Assembly: GCA_017303415.1 (NCBI GenBank)
Contig: JAFLBJ010000001.1
Coordinates: 2,852,001 to 2,916,000 of the forward strand
Origin: Chitinophagales bacterium
GTDB lineage: Bacteria; Bacteroidota; Bacteroidia; Chitinophagales; Chitinophagaceae
DNA length: 64,000 nt
Direction: 5' to 3'
Position numbers and translations under genes: made by a program. Under the pieces are notes generated by a model. The model was not told where the DNA came from, searched no databases, and was given only the letters and a program-made list of their open reading frames with translations. Below, in pieces: positions 45,386 to 53,628 of this stretch (position 1 is the stretch's first letter; each line of letters opens with the position of its first letter).

Positions 45386-46150
45386 CTACGCTTTGCCGAT
45401 CCATGAAGCGCCAACCGATCGCAGTTTTTCCTCCATCACTCCCCGCACCTTTTCTTTTAGTGCTCCGATATCCTCTATGGTCAATCCTTCTACCGGAATC
45501 TCCGGAAGAAAAACAGAACGGGAGCGGCCGGGGTTTAAGGAAAATACCGAGCGATAGTGCATCCGGTCATAGGCATCCAGAAAAAGAATGGGTTTGATCG
45601 GGGTTTGGGTTTCGATGGCAATGCGAAAAGCTCCGTCATAAAAAGGAAGAAGCGGTTGATCGGTCATATTGAAGGTGCCTTCCGGAAAGATGATGATCGA
45701 GATGCCTTTGTTCAAAACGGATTTAAGGTTGCGAATACTTTTAGCCCGGTGTTCTGCATCACTGCGATCAACTTTCACCACGGCATAGGAGTAAATAAAT
45801 CCAAAAAGGGGGATCTTCTCCATTTCAATTTTACCGAGCGCTCGCATTGGCTGTCTTAGGGTTTTTACCAATTCAGGACCGTCAAGGTAAGAGATATGAT
45901 TGGCAACAAAAATATACTGCCGTTTTTTGTCATGCGGAGATTCGTAACTATTCCGGTGCCATATCCCGATCAGGAAGTACCAGGCATCCGCCCAGTGCAT
46001 ACATATCCGGTAAATGATATTCCCCCCACGGATCTTTCCAAAAAGGGAAGCCAGCAGTACCAGCGGGAAAATGATGATCAGCATGACCACAAAAAGGGAA
46101 AAGGCATAGACCAGATAAAGCCAATGAAAGGGTTTGACCAGGTGGCGCAT
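45386..46150 (-). CDS. lysophospholipid acyltransferase (PlsC-like)
   Basis: 254 residues from ATG 46150. Two membrane segments (about 12-40) precede the acyltransferase motifs: NHISYLDGPEL (the NHxxxxD box), then FPEGTFN and a LLPFYDGAFRIA region. It would acylate lysophosphatidic acid or a related lipid at the inner membrane. The ATG overlaps the stop of the upstream DUF4258 gene by one base (TGATG), so the pair is coupled. Confidence 0.9.
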   Translation of the reverse strand: MRHLVKPFHWLYLVYAFSLFVVMLIIIFPLVLLASLFGKIRGGNIIYRICMHWADAWYFLIGIWHRNSYESPHDKKRQYIFVANHISYLDGPELVKTLRQPMRALGKIEMEKIPLFGFIYSYAVVKVDRSDAEHRAKSIRNLKSVLNKGISIIIFPEGTFNMTDQPLLPFYDGAFRIAIETQTPIKPILFLDAYDRMHYRSVFSLNPGRSRSVFLPEIPVEGLTIEDIGALKEKVRGVMEEKLRSVGASWIGKA

Positions 46151-46626
46151 CAATTCTTGTTTTGGTATTTTTTATCATCCCCCGGGCAGTCGCATTTATA
46201 ATCTGTTTCCAGGTCAATGACGGTGACCACGGTAGTGGATTCATTGCACTGGGCAAAAATAATCCGAACCCGTTGGTCATCCCGGGTACGTCCTTCAAGG
46301 GCATAGCGGGGACAGCGGGCATTCTGGAGATCGCTTTTTTTATAGTTGATGGTGCCGTCACGCATGATCTCTTCCACTTCGGCCTGGGATATTTTTCGAC
46401 AGGCCATCCGGCATTTTGCATGATTGCTGTATTCGATATAAGAAATGCGGCGGTCGAATCCTCTGTCGCGGTCAACCCGGGAGGCGGGATCCTTTGTCGT
46501 AGTGGTGGTTCGGGGTTTTGGAGACGGGGCAGGATTGGCCGGGTCCTTTTTTAGCCACTGAACCAGTACCAGGACCAGGAGTAACAGGCCAATGAGGAGA
46601 TAGGGGGCGTATTTCTTCAGGGACAT
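46150..46626 (-). CDS. DUF4258 domain protein with N-terminal membrane anchor
   Basis: 158 residues from ATG 46626. One membrane helix at residues about 7-24 is followed by a proline/threonine-rich linker, then a DUF4258 domain (YSNHAKCRMACRKISQAEVEEIMRDG, RIIFAQCNESTTVVTVIDLE) of BrnT-like ribonuclease fold type. A cysteine-rich tail (YKCDCPGDDKK) is unusual. Membrane attachment argues against a free toxin. The function is unknown. Confidence 0.8.
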   Translation of the reverse strand: MSLKKYAPYLLIGLLLLVLVLVQWLKKDPANPAPSPKPRTTTTTKDPASRVDRDRGFDRRISYIEYSNHAKCRMACRKISQAEVEEIMRDGTINYKKSDLQNARCPRYALEGRTRDDQRVRIIFAQCNESTTVVTVIDLETDYKCDCPGDDKKYQNKN

Positions 46627-46673
46627 GGGCAAATGTAGGAATTTGGGGTGTTTTACCGATCAAAACGTGGTTC

Positions 46674-46840
46674 ACCGCGGAGAACAAGAGAACGCGGAGT
46701 TACGCAGAGAAAAATGAATTATTAATTATTAATTATTAGTTCCTGTTTACAAACTGAGTCTTATAGACTGAAACCAGGACAAACAATAATTATTAATCAA
46801 TAACCTCTGCGTAACTCTGCGTTCTCCTGTTCTCCGCGGT
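46674..46840. repeat. long imperfect palindrome with two nested repeat types
   Basis: A 36-bp left arm (46674-46709, ACCGCGGAGAACAAGAGAAC at its start) pairs with a right arm (46805-46840) with two mismatches. Inside, AATTATT heptamers (46716-46740) face ATAATTATTAATCAATAA (46785-46802). It lies in the divergent gap between the DUF4258 gene and mtaB; the mtaB promoter is just outside it. Confidence 0.85.
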
Positions 46841-46864
46841 AAATGCCAGAAACGCTAAATTTCG

Positions 46865-46872
46865 TACCTTTG
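46865..46872 (+). promoter_or_regulatory. TACCTTTG -7 box of mtaB
   Basis: TACCTTTG matches TAnnTTTG and ends 6 bp before the chosen ATG at 46879. Transcription would start within a few bases of the ATG, so mtaB is probably leaderless. Confidence 0.6.
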
Positions 46873-46878
46873 TCCGCT

Positions 46879-48153
46879 ATGTCAGCCCCCAAAACAGTCG
46901 CTTTTCACACCCTTGGCTGCAAGCTCAATTTTTCGGAGACCTCTACCCTTTCCCGCACCCTGGAATCGGAAGGCTTTTTGAAAAAAGAGTTTGAAGACCA
47001 GGCGGATGTATATGTGATCAACACCTGTTCGGTGACGGACAATGCCGATAAAGAATGTCGCCAGATCGTTCGACGGATCCAACGACGGGCTCCGGAAAGC
47101 CTCGTCGTGATCACCGGCTGTTATGCCCAGTTAAAACCTAAAGAGATCGCGGAGATACCCGGGGTGAACCTGGTATTGGGGGCAGCAGAAAAATTCAATA
47201 TTGCCAGTCATCTTCGCGAACTTACCCAGGGTGATTCGGGTAAGATCTGTAGCTGTGACGTAGGCGAGGTAACGGGATTTCATTCCAGTTTTTCCATCAA
47301 TGACCGCACCCGTACTTTTCTGAAAGTACAGGATGGCTGTGATTATAATTGTTCTTTTTGTACCATTCCCATGGCCCGTGGTAAAAGCCGGAGTGATTCG
47401 GTGGCGAGTGTATTGGAAAATGCCAGGTCATTGGCCCGGACCGGAGTTAAAGAGATCGTGCTGACCGGGGTGAATCTGGGCGATTTTGGTCGTGGCCCCC
47501 ATGGAGACGAAGGCTATTCCGAAAATTTCTACGACCTGATTTGTGCGCTGGATGAATTGGAGGGGATCGACCGGTACAGGATATCCTCTATTGAGCCTAA
47601 CCTGTTGACCAATGCGATCATTGAGAAGGTTGCTTCCAGTCGTCGCTTCATGCCCCATTTTCATATTCCCTTACAAAGTGGGAGCAATAAAATATTGGGA
47701 CAGATGCGGAGACGCTACAGGCGTGAATTATATGCCGATCGCGTAACGAGTATCCGGGAGCTGATGCCTCATTGTTGTATCGGGGTGGATGTGATCGTAG
47801 GGTTTCCCGGCGAATCGGATGCTGAATTCGAAGAGACCCGACAATTTCTGGCCGACCTGGATATTTCCTATCTCCATGTATTTACCTATTCCGAAAGGGA
47901 TGGTACCCATGCACTCGGACTTGGCCCGGTTGTACCAATGTCCGTCAGGCATGAACGAAATAAAATTTTGCGTGAATTATCCTATCGTAAGATGCAGGAT
48001 TTCACTCAACGTCATACTGGTCAAACCCGGAAAGTGTTATTTGAAAACCGGAACAAGGAAGGTATGATGGAGGGGTATACCGATAATTATATCCGGATCG
48101 TAACACCCTATCGTGAAGAATGGGAAAATGCGGTGGTGGATTGGGTGGTGTGA
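46879..48153 (+). CDS. mtaB: tRNA t6A37 methylthiotransferase MtaB
   Basis: 424 residues from ATG 46879 (upstream frame from 46843 rejected; the promoter box ends at 46872). The N-terminal MTTase domain has HTLGCKLN and NTCSVTDNADKECRQ with cysteines for one 4Fe-4S cluster. The radical-SAM triad is in QDGCDYNCSFCTIPMARG. A C-terminal TRAM-like domain follows (KVLFENRNKEGMMEGYTDNYIRI). It inserts sulfur and methyl into t6A37 of tRNA. It is a core gene with a family-typical length. Confidence 0.93.
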   Translation: MSAPKTVAFHTLGCKLNFSETSTLSRTLESEGFLKKEFEDQADVYVINTCSVTDNADKECRQIVRRIQRRAPESLVVITGCYAQLKPKEIAEIPGVNLVLGAAEKFNIASHLRELTQGDSGKICSCDVGEVTGFHSSFSINDRTRTFLKVQDGCDYNCSFCTIPMARGKSRSDSVASVLENARSLARTGVKEIVLTGVNLGDFGRGPHGDEGYSENFYDLICALDELEGIDRYRISSIEPNLLTNAIIEKVASSRRFMPHFHIPLQSGSNKILGQMRRRYRRELYADRVTSIRELMPHCCIGVDVIVGFPGESDAEFEETRQFLADLDISYLHVFTYSERDGTHALGLGPVVPMSVRHERNKILRELSYRKMQDFTQRHTGQTRKVLFENRNKEGMMEGYTDNYIRIVTPYREEWENAVVDWVV

Positions 48154-48249
48154 GACGAGAGGCGTGAGACGTGAGGTGATACTCACGATTCACGTCTCAC
48201 GACTCACGATTCTCGTCTCACGATTCTCGTCTCACGACTCACGTCTTAC
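48152..48249. repeat. palindromic heptamer array (CACGATT/CACGTCT)
   Basis: Right arm (48183-48249) is about nine tandem 7-mers: CACGATT, CACGTCT, CACGACT, CTCGTCT and similar. A shorter left arm (48152-48178) is the reverse complement of such units. It starts at the mtaB stop and ends before tRNA-Val(GAC). A remnant lies at about 48703-48722, and similar 7-mers lie inside valS at 57201. Confidence 0.8.
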
Positions 48250-48267
48250 ATCTCTCAAAATATTCGA

Positions 48268-48275
48268 TATATTTG
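48268..48275 (+). promoter_or_regulatory. TATATTTG -7 box for tRNA-Val (GAC)
   Basis: TATATTTG matches TAnnTTTG and ends 7 bp before the tRNA 5' end at 48283. Confidence 0.6.
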
Positions 48276-48282
48276 CCGCCAT

Positions 48283-48357
48283 GGAACGTTAGCTCAGTTG
48301 GTTCAGAGCATTACTTTGACAGAGTAGGGGTCACTGGTTCGAGTCCAGTACGTTCCA
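48283..48357 (+). tRNA. tRNA-Val (GAC)
   Basis: A 75-nt tRNA: acceptor stem GGAACGT/ACGTTCC, D-loop TTAGCTCAGTTGGTTCAGAGC, anticodon loop TTGACAG with anticodon GAC, and T-loop GGTTCGAGTCC. The discriminator base is A. CCA is not encoded. Confidence 0.96.
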
Positions 48358-48412
48358 CTACCCGGACAAAGGGAAACGACGGATCGTTTCTCTTTGAATC
48401 GGTCTTCACTTC

Positions 48413-48703
48413 ATGAAAAAATTCCACGTGACGATACGGTTTGATATGGATGAGGAATTTATGAACCTGGTCCCACCTCACCGTACCTATATCAATTATC
48501 TGATCAACAAAGGCGTGATCGAGCAATATGCGGTCAGTATGGAAACTCAACGCGTATGGATCACCTTATTGGCCAAGGATAAGCAGGAGGTCAGCAAGAT
48601 TCTGGAGAAATCCCCATTAAAGAAATATTGGACAGAAGAGATTGATGAACTGTTTGTACTCGATGGGCAGCATTACCGGTTGCCTGCAGTGACGCCGAAT
48701 TGA
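48413..48703 (+). CDS. YciI-like family protein
   Basis: 96 residues. KKFHVTIRFDMDEEFMNLVPPHRTYINYLINKGVIEQYAVSME resembles the YciI or muconolactone-isomerase-like alpha/beta dimer fold; RVWITLLAKDKQEVSKILEKSPLKKYWT is the second half. A catalytic function is not established. It lies directly behind tRNA-Val(GAC), convergent with clpS. Confidence 0.65.
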   Translation: MKKFHVTIRFDMDEEFMNLVPPHRTYINYLINKGVIEQYAVSMETQRVWITLLAKDKQEVSKILEKSPLKKYWTEEIDELFVLDGQHYRLPAVTPN

Positions 48704-48731
48704 GGAGGCGTGAGGTGTGAGAATGTATTCA

Positions 48732-49034
48732 CTATGCCACTACTTCTTCGATCGTTGCTCCGATCCCCCGCTCTGTAATTCCATCACAGAGAGGTTTGAG
48801 TCGATCGTAGCTGTCTTTTTTTACAGCATATTTTCCCTGGTGGTGAATGATGTAGGAGCATTGTTCAGCTTGTTCATAGCTATGTCCGCAAACTTCTACT
48901 AGCGTTTCGATCACCCATTCAAATGTATTGACCTCATCGTTCCAGACGATCAGGTTGCAGGGACCTTCAGTATCCAAGAGGAGTTCCGTTTCTTCGAAGG
49001 TTGATTTTTGAGTATGTGTATTTTCCCGAGCCAT
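48732..49034 (-). CDS. clpS: ATP-dependent Clp protease adaptor ClpS
   Basis: 100 residues. The conserved core CNLIVWNDEVNTFEWVIETLVEVCGHSYEQA and AVKKDSYDRLKPLCDGITERGIGATIEEV match ClpS. It delivers N-degron substrates to ClpAP in the cytoplasm. It is transcribed leftwards, away from the tRNA-Val(TAC) gene. Confidence 0.93.
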   Translation of the reverse strand: MARENTHTQKSTFEETELLLDTEGPCNLIVWNDEVNTFEWVIETLVEVCGHSYEQAEQCSYIIHHQGKYAVKKDSYDRLKPLCDGITERGIGATIEEVVA

Positions 49035-49099
49035 TTTGGTAGATTAACAAAGATAAAAAAACCCTTTTCATGTACAAGTGTCCAGCCGCGAAGAACCTG

Positions 49100-49127
49100 G
49101 ATTATTGATTATTAATTATTTATTTAA
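49100..49127. repeat. GATTATT/AATTATT heptamer run
   Basis: GATTATT, GATTATT, AATTATT, TATTTAA: the same heptamer family as at 31940 and 46716, in the gap upstream of tRNA-Val(TAC). Confidence 0.5.
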
Positions 49128-49142
49128 TTTTTTAGGGTAAAA

Positions 49143-49174
49143 TTTTGTGTGGAAAGGGTGAAGTCTTATCTTTG
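49143..49174 (+). promoter_or_regulatory. promoter of tRNA-Val (TAC)
   Basis: A TTTTG -33-type word (49143-49147) and TATCTTTG (49167-49174) with a 19-bp spacer, a good Bacteroidota promoter. The tRNA 5' end is at 49218. Confidence 0.65.
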
Positions 49175-49217
49175 CCCTCCCAAAATAATTAGCCCTGCTA
49201 ATGCTTTGGGGATCAAA

Positions 49218-49292
49218 GGGAGTTTAGCTCAGCTGGTTCAGAGCATCTGCCTTACAAGCAGAGGGTCGGCGGTTCGATCCCGTCAACTCCCA
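49218..49292 (+). tRNA. tRNA-Val (TAC)
   Basis: A 75-nt tRNA: acceptor GGGAGTT/AACTCCC, D-loop TAGCTCAGCTGGTTCAGAGC, anticodon loop CTTACAA with anticodon TAC, and T-loop GGTTCGATCCC. The discriminator base is A. It is a likely integration boundary for the genes that follow. Confidence 0.96.
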
Positions 49293-49293
49293 C

Positions 49294-49322
49294 AAAAAGC
49301 CTTCACCAAGTGAAGGCTTTTT
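49294..49322 (+). terminator. terminator after tRNA-Val (TAC)
   Basis: AAAAAGCCTTCAC and GTGAAGGCTTTTT form a 13-bp stem with a 3-base loop, ending in Ts, 1 bp after the tRNA. Confidence 0.9.
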
Positions 49323-49340
49323 CTATTTAAACCTATCCCT

Positions 49341-49598
49341 ATGTATATAACCTATATTCTCTATTCCCAGGAAAAGGGCAAATTCTATATTGGTCATACA
49401 GGGGGGGCCATTCATGGGCGTTTGAGAAAACATAACTCTAATCACAAAGGATATTCAGGAACCAACCATGATTGGGTGATAATGCACACAGAAGAAATTC
49501 AGACAAAAAGCGATGCCTACCAACGGGAGCAAAAGATAAAAGGTTGGAAAAACAGGAAGAAGATAGAACACCTTATTGCTTCCCAAAACCCCGATTAA
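49341..49598 (+). CDS. GIY-YIG nuclease family protein
   Basis: 85 residues, the single-domain UPF0213-like form. YITYILYSQEKGKFYIGHTGG is the GIY-YIG (YIL ... YIG) motif, with Arg in GRLRKHN and a conserved Glu in YQREQKIKGWKNRKKIE. It would cut DNA or RNA; free-standing members often lie beside mobile DNA, and this one starts 18 bp past the tRNA-Val terminator. Its function is unproven. Confidence 0.9.
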   Translation: MYITYILYSQEKGKFYIGHTGGAIHGRLRKHNSNHKGYSGTNHDWVIMHTEEIQTKSDAYQREQKIKGWKNRKKIEHLIASQNPD

Positions 49599-49706
49599 CC
49601 CACAATACCCCATTTTCATCAAAAAAAGGGAACTTTCTATTGTCTCCGACAAGATCCGGGAATGACATTTTTGTATATTGCAGGAAACCAACACCTTACA
49701 AACCTT

Positions 49707-52508
49707 ATGCCACTTAGTTGGAATGAAATTAAAACTAGAGCCACTTCGTTTTCAAAGGAATGGGAAAAGGAAACAAATGAAGAGGCAGAAGCCAAATCAT
49801 TTTGGGATGGCTTTTTTAACGTCTTTGGAATTTCCAGGAGACGGGTTGCCACCTTTGAACAACAGGTTAAAAAAGTCAACGACAAACATGGCTATATAGA
49901 CCTACTCTGGAAGGGAATGATACTAGTTGAACACAAAAGCCGTGGAAAAAACCTGGATAAGGCATTTCAACAGGCCAAAGAGTATTTTCCTGGCCTTACA
50001 GACAAAGAACTTCCCAAATACATACTTGTCAGTGATTTTGAGAGATTCAGGCTTTATGACCTCGATAACGGCTCACAGACCGAATTTAAAATCTCAGATT
50101 TTGTAAACCATGTCGGCTTGTTCAGTGAGATTGCCGGGTATAAGAAAAGAACCTATAAGGAGCAAGACCCGGTTAACATTGATGCTGCAGAGTTAATGGG
50201 TGAGCTCCACGACAAGCTAAAGGCTATTGGTTACACAGGCCATAACCTTGAAGTATATCTGGTTAGGTTGGTGTTCTGTTTGTTTGCTGATGATACAAAT
50301 ATTTTTGAACGAGGCATTTTCAATGAATATTTGGATTTAAAGACTGCACCCGATGGAAGTGATTTAGCCCCCCACCTTGCCCAACTATTTGAAGTGTTGA
50401 ATACTCCCAAAGAGAGCAGGCTTAAAAATCTTGATGAAAACTTAGAAGCTTTTCCTTACGTTAATGGAAAGCTATTTGAAGAGCATTTACCTACAGCAGC
50501 ATTCGACAGTGAGATGAGAAACATTCTCCTGGAATGCTGTTCACTGGATTGGGGACGTATTTCGCCGGCTATATTCGGTTCACTGTTCCAGTCCGTAATG
50601 GATGAAAAGGCAAGAAGAAATTTAGGGGCACACTATACCAGTGAAAAGAATATCCTGAAATTGATAAAACCCCTTTTTCTGGATGAACTTTGGAAGGAAT
50701 TTGAGAAGGTAAAGAAAGAAAGTAGGATAAGTGTAGAGAAGTTCCATAACAAAATAAGCAAACTTCGTTTTCTTGACCCAAGTTGTGGGTGTGGAAACTT
50801 CTTGATTGTTGCATACCGAGAACTTCGATTACTGGAAATAGAAGTAATAAAAGAATTATTGAAAGACAGTCTGAAAAAGCAACAGGCAGTCACAGATATC
50901 GGTATTTACTTACAGATTGATGTTGATAGGTTCTATGGTATAGAGTATGAGGAATTCCCGGCACAGATAGCGCAAGTAGCAATGTGGTTAATAGACCATC
51001 AAATGAACATGCTTGCAAGTGAAACCTTTGGGGAATATTATGTAAGACTGCCATTAAGAAAAAGTGCAACTATCAAACAGGGAAATGCTTTAAGAATAGA
51101 TTGGCAAAGTCTTATTGAACCAATGCCTTGGGAGAAAGAACAGCCACGGTACCATTATATATTAGGCAATCCTCCCTTTATTGGGAAAAAAGAACAAAGT
51201 GGAACCCAAAAAAATGACATGGAGTTAATATTTTCTGGAATTAATGGAGCAGGAATCCTTGATTATGTTTCGGCATGGTACATTAAAGCAGCCACTTACC
51301 TAACTCAACACCAAATTGAAGAGAAGAATTTGCCAAAAACAATGGTTGCTTTTGTGAGCACAAACTCAATTTCACAAGGGGAACAAGTAGCAGTTTTATG
51401 GAATGAATTGTTTTTTAAGAGTAAGATAAAAATTCATTTTGCTCACAGTACTTTTAAATGGAGTAATGAAGCAAAATCAAATGCAGGTGTAAGTGTAGTA
51501 ATTATTGGTTTTTCAAATTTTGATAGCCCTGAAAAAAGGCTCTTTGAATACGAAGATGCCAAAGGTGAGGCACATGAGTTAAAAGTTAAAAACATAAATC
51601 CTTACTTGGTTGAAGGCAATGATATACTTATCCAAAACAGAAAAAAGCCGGTTTGCCAAATTAATGAAATCGTTTATGGCAGTTTTGCTTTAGATGATGG
51701 AAACTATACACTTTCAGAGGATGAAAAAGATGATATAGTGCTTTCCAATCCTGATGCTGCTAAATATATCAAACCGTTCATTGGGGGAAGAGAACTTCTT
51801 TATTCTGAAAAAAGATATTGTCTGTGGCTATTAAATGCTTCACCAAATGAGATTAGAAATATTGAGAAGATTAAGAAAAGAATCGAAGCAGTTAAACTTT
51901 GGAGAGCTAATAGCAACAGAGCTACAACAAAAAAGCTTGCTGACACACCAATGCTATTTGCTGAAGTACGTCAGCCTAATTCTAAGTATCTTGCTTTCCC
52001 AACTTTATCTTCGGAAAACAGGAAATATATCCCTATAGCTTTTCTAACACCAGACATTATTGCTTCAAATCAAATATATGTCTTGCCCAATGCCAACAAA
52101 TTTCATTTCGGAGTTTTAACATCGGAAATGCACATGGCTTGGATAAAATATACATGTGGTAGGTTAGAAAGTAGATATAGATACTCTGCAAGCATCGTGT
52201 ATAATAATTTCCCGTGGCCTGACAATGCAACAGAAAAACAAAAAGAGACTGTTGAAAAGGCAGCACAAGTAGTATTAGATACAAGGGCACAATTCTCCGA
52301 TAGCACCCTTGCAGATTTGTATGACCCTAACACAATGCCGCCTGTATTAGTTAAGGCTCACCAAGCACTGGACAAGGCAGTTGATTTATGTTACAGGCCT
52401 CAGCCTTTTCCCAATGAAACAAAAAGAATTGAATTCCTATTTGAGTTGTATGATAAATACACAGCCGGATTGTTTGTCGAAAAGAATAGTAAAATCAAAA
52501 AAAAATAG
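49707..52508 (+). CDS. single-chain restriction endonuclease/methyltransferase (MmeI-like, type IIG/IIL)
   Basis: 933 residues from ATG 49707. The N-terminal nuclease has a PD-(D/E)XK-like core in GYIDLLWKGMILVEHKSRGK (about 62-80). Then a helical connector and an N6-adenine methyltransferase follow: motif I DPSCGCGNFL (near 357) and motif IV GNPPFIGKKE (near 487). The C-terminal target-recognition region comes last (FNEY-type). This architecture matches MmeI-type enzymes, where one polypeptide methylates one strand and cuts at a distance. The recognition site cannot be read from the sequence. No separate modification gene is needed. Confidence 0.92.
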   Translation: MPLSWNEIKTRATSFSKEWEKETNEEAEAKSFWDGFFNVFGISRRRVATFEQQVKKVNDKHGYIDLLWKGMILVEHKSRGKNLDKAFQQAKEYFPGLTDKELPKYILVSDFERFRLYDLDNGSQTEFKISDFVNHVGLFSEIAGYKKRTYKEQDPVNIDAAELMGELHDKLKAIGYTGHNLEVYLVRLVFCLFADDTNIFERGIFNEYLDLKTAPDGSDLAPHLAQLFEVLNTPKESRLKNLDENLEAFPYVNGKLFEEHLPTAAFDSEMRNILLECCSLDWGRISPAIFGSLFQSVMDEKARRNLGAHYTSEKNILKLIKPLFLDELWKEFEKVKKESRISVEKFHNKISKLRFLDPSCGCGNFLIVAYRELRLLEIEVIKELLKDSLKKQQAVTDIGIYLQIDVDRFYGIEYEEFPAQIAQVAMWLIDHQMNMLASETFGEYYVRLPLRKSATIKQGNALRIDWQSLIEPMPWEKEQPRYHYILGNPPFIGKKEQSGTQKNDMELIFSGINGAGILDYVSAWYIKAATYLTQHQIEEKNLPKTMVAFVSTNSISQGEQVAVLWNELFFKSKIKIHFAHSTFKWSNEAKSNAGVSVVIIGFSNFDSPEKRLFEYEDAKGEAHELKVKNINPYLVEGNDILIQNRKKPVCQINEIVYGSFALDDGNYTLSEDEKDDIVLSNPDAAKYIKPFIGGRELLYSEKRYCLWLLNASPNEIRNIEKIKKRIEAVKLWRANSNRATTKKLADTPMLFAEVRQPNSKYLAFPTLSSENRKYIPIAFLTPDIIASNQIYVLPNANKFHFGVLTSEMHMAWIKYTCGRLESRYRYSASIVYNNFPWPDNATEKQKETVEKAAQVVLDTRAQFSDSTLADLYDPNTMPPVLVKAHQALDKAVDLCYRPQPFPNETKRIEFLFELYDKYTAGLFVEKNSKIKKK

Positions 52509-52575
52509 GAACCAAGGTTACTAAGCATACAATATTGTACTTTAATTACTTACAATAACTTAAAAAATAAATGTC

Positions 52576-53232
52576 ATGTATTATTTTAAAACTTTGAGTC
52601 CAAATGATTGGATGATATTTATAGGCGCCGTTATAATTGCCTTTTTTACCCTTCGGAAATCCTTCTTTTCTGAATTGAAAAATAAACAAGATGGTAAAAA
52701 CATTGAAAGTATAAAAGTGGATGCCTCAACAATACTAAAAATTCAACAAAAAATTGATGCCACCCAAGATACAATGACCAAAACCTTGCAATCTGTTGAA
52801 CTAGTCCAATATAAGCTTGCCAAAGTTCAAAACGATATGGATAATTTCATTCGCTTAAATGCTGAACAAGAAAATCAGTATAAAATTAACAGGAAGAATG
52901 ATGCGAAAATTGAAGCCATTCAGATCTATAAAATAATTGATAACCAACTTGTTCGATTAATCACCCACTCCTACTATACATATAAAGAGTATATGTTCAA
53001 AACAAGAGATGATATAAATAAATGTTATGAATCAATTATAAAACTGCGGACGAATATTTACGTTTCCGAAACCCCTGAAATTAGCAGGCAAATTGCTGAA
53101 TTAGACGCTATTGTAAAAGAGGCATGTAATTGGATTAATTCAAATGATGATATTCCTGAAAATCTTAATAAATTAAATGATAATTTATCCAAATTCTGGG
53201 AAAAGGGAAATGAACTATTAAAAGAAGGCTAG
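52576..53232 (+). CDS. membrane-anchored coiled-coil protein of unknown function
   Basis: 218 residues. One membrane segment near the N-terminus (WMIFIGAVIIAFFTL, about 12-26) is followed by a helical coiled-coil region of about 120 residues (KIQQKIDATQDTMTKTLQSV, AKVQNDMDNFIRL). It is AT-rich and starts 67 bp after the MmeI-like gene. No family recognised. As a neighbour of a restriction gene it could be an accessory defence component, but nothing in the sequence proves this. Confidence 0.65.
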   Translation: MYYFKTLSPNDWMIFIGAVIIAFFTLRKSFFSELKNKQDGKNIESIKVDASTILKIQQKIDATQDTMTKTLQSVELVQYKLAKVQNDMDNFIRLNAEQENQYKINRKNDAKIEAIQIYKIIDNQLVRLITHSYYTYKEYMFKTRDDINKCYESIIKLRTNIYVSETPEISRQIAELDAIVKEACNWINSNDDIPENLNKLNDNLSKFWEKGNELLKEG

Positions 53233-53390
53233 TATATTGATAATTACTAAATGTAATTCTCTGAAATTCATTTATTAAAATCCAACACCCATTCTAAGCT
53301 TTCATTATTGCGCATATTTCAAACTAATAACTTTGGCAATTAAACCCATATCCATAAGACACCTGGTATAAAATTTATCCTAATACAATT

Positions 53391-53594
53391 ATTATCAAAC
53401 CCATAAAAACCAAAAAGGACTACCATGCAGCTCTTTCCCGGCTGGAAATCATATTTGATGCAAAGCCCGGCAGTAAAGATGGAGATGAACTGGAAGTTTT
53501 AGGCATTCTAATTGAAAAATATGAACAGGAGCACTATCCCATTGGTTCTCCGGATACAAATGAAGCTCTCAAGTTCCGAATGGAACAGGTATAA
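53391..53594 (+). pseudogene. remnant of a HigA-type antitoxin gene
   Basis: Without an ATG, the frame reads IIKPIKTKKDYHAALSRLEI, then a DAKPGSKDGDELEVL, EKYEQEHYPIG segment and PDTNEALKFRMEQV, then a stop. This matches the N-terminal half of HigA/XRE antitoxins but ends before the helix-turn-helix domain, and the start codon is lost. No HigB toxin is beside it. It marks a decayed toxin-antitoxin module in the island behind tRNA-Val. Confidence 0.7.
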
Positions 53595-53628
53595 AGGCCT
53601 ATTGAACCAGGAAAAAGGATATCCGTCT

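Noticed and set aside
48152-48249. CRISPR array
   Set aside because: Repeats are 7 bp without spacers and no cas genes are present.
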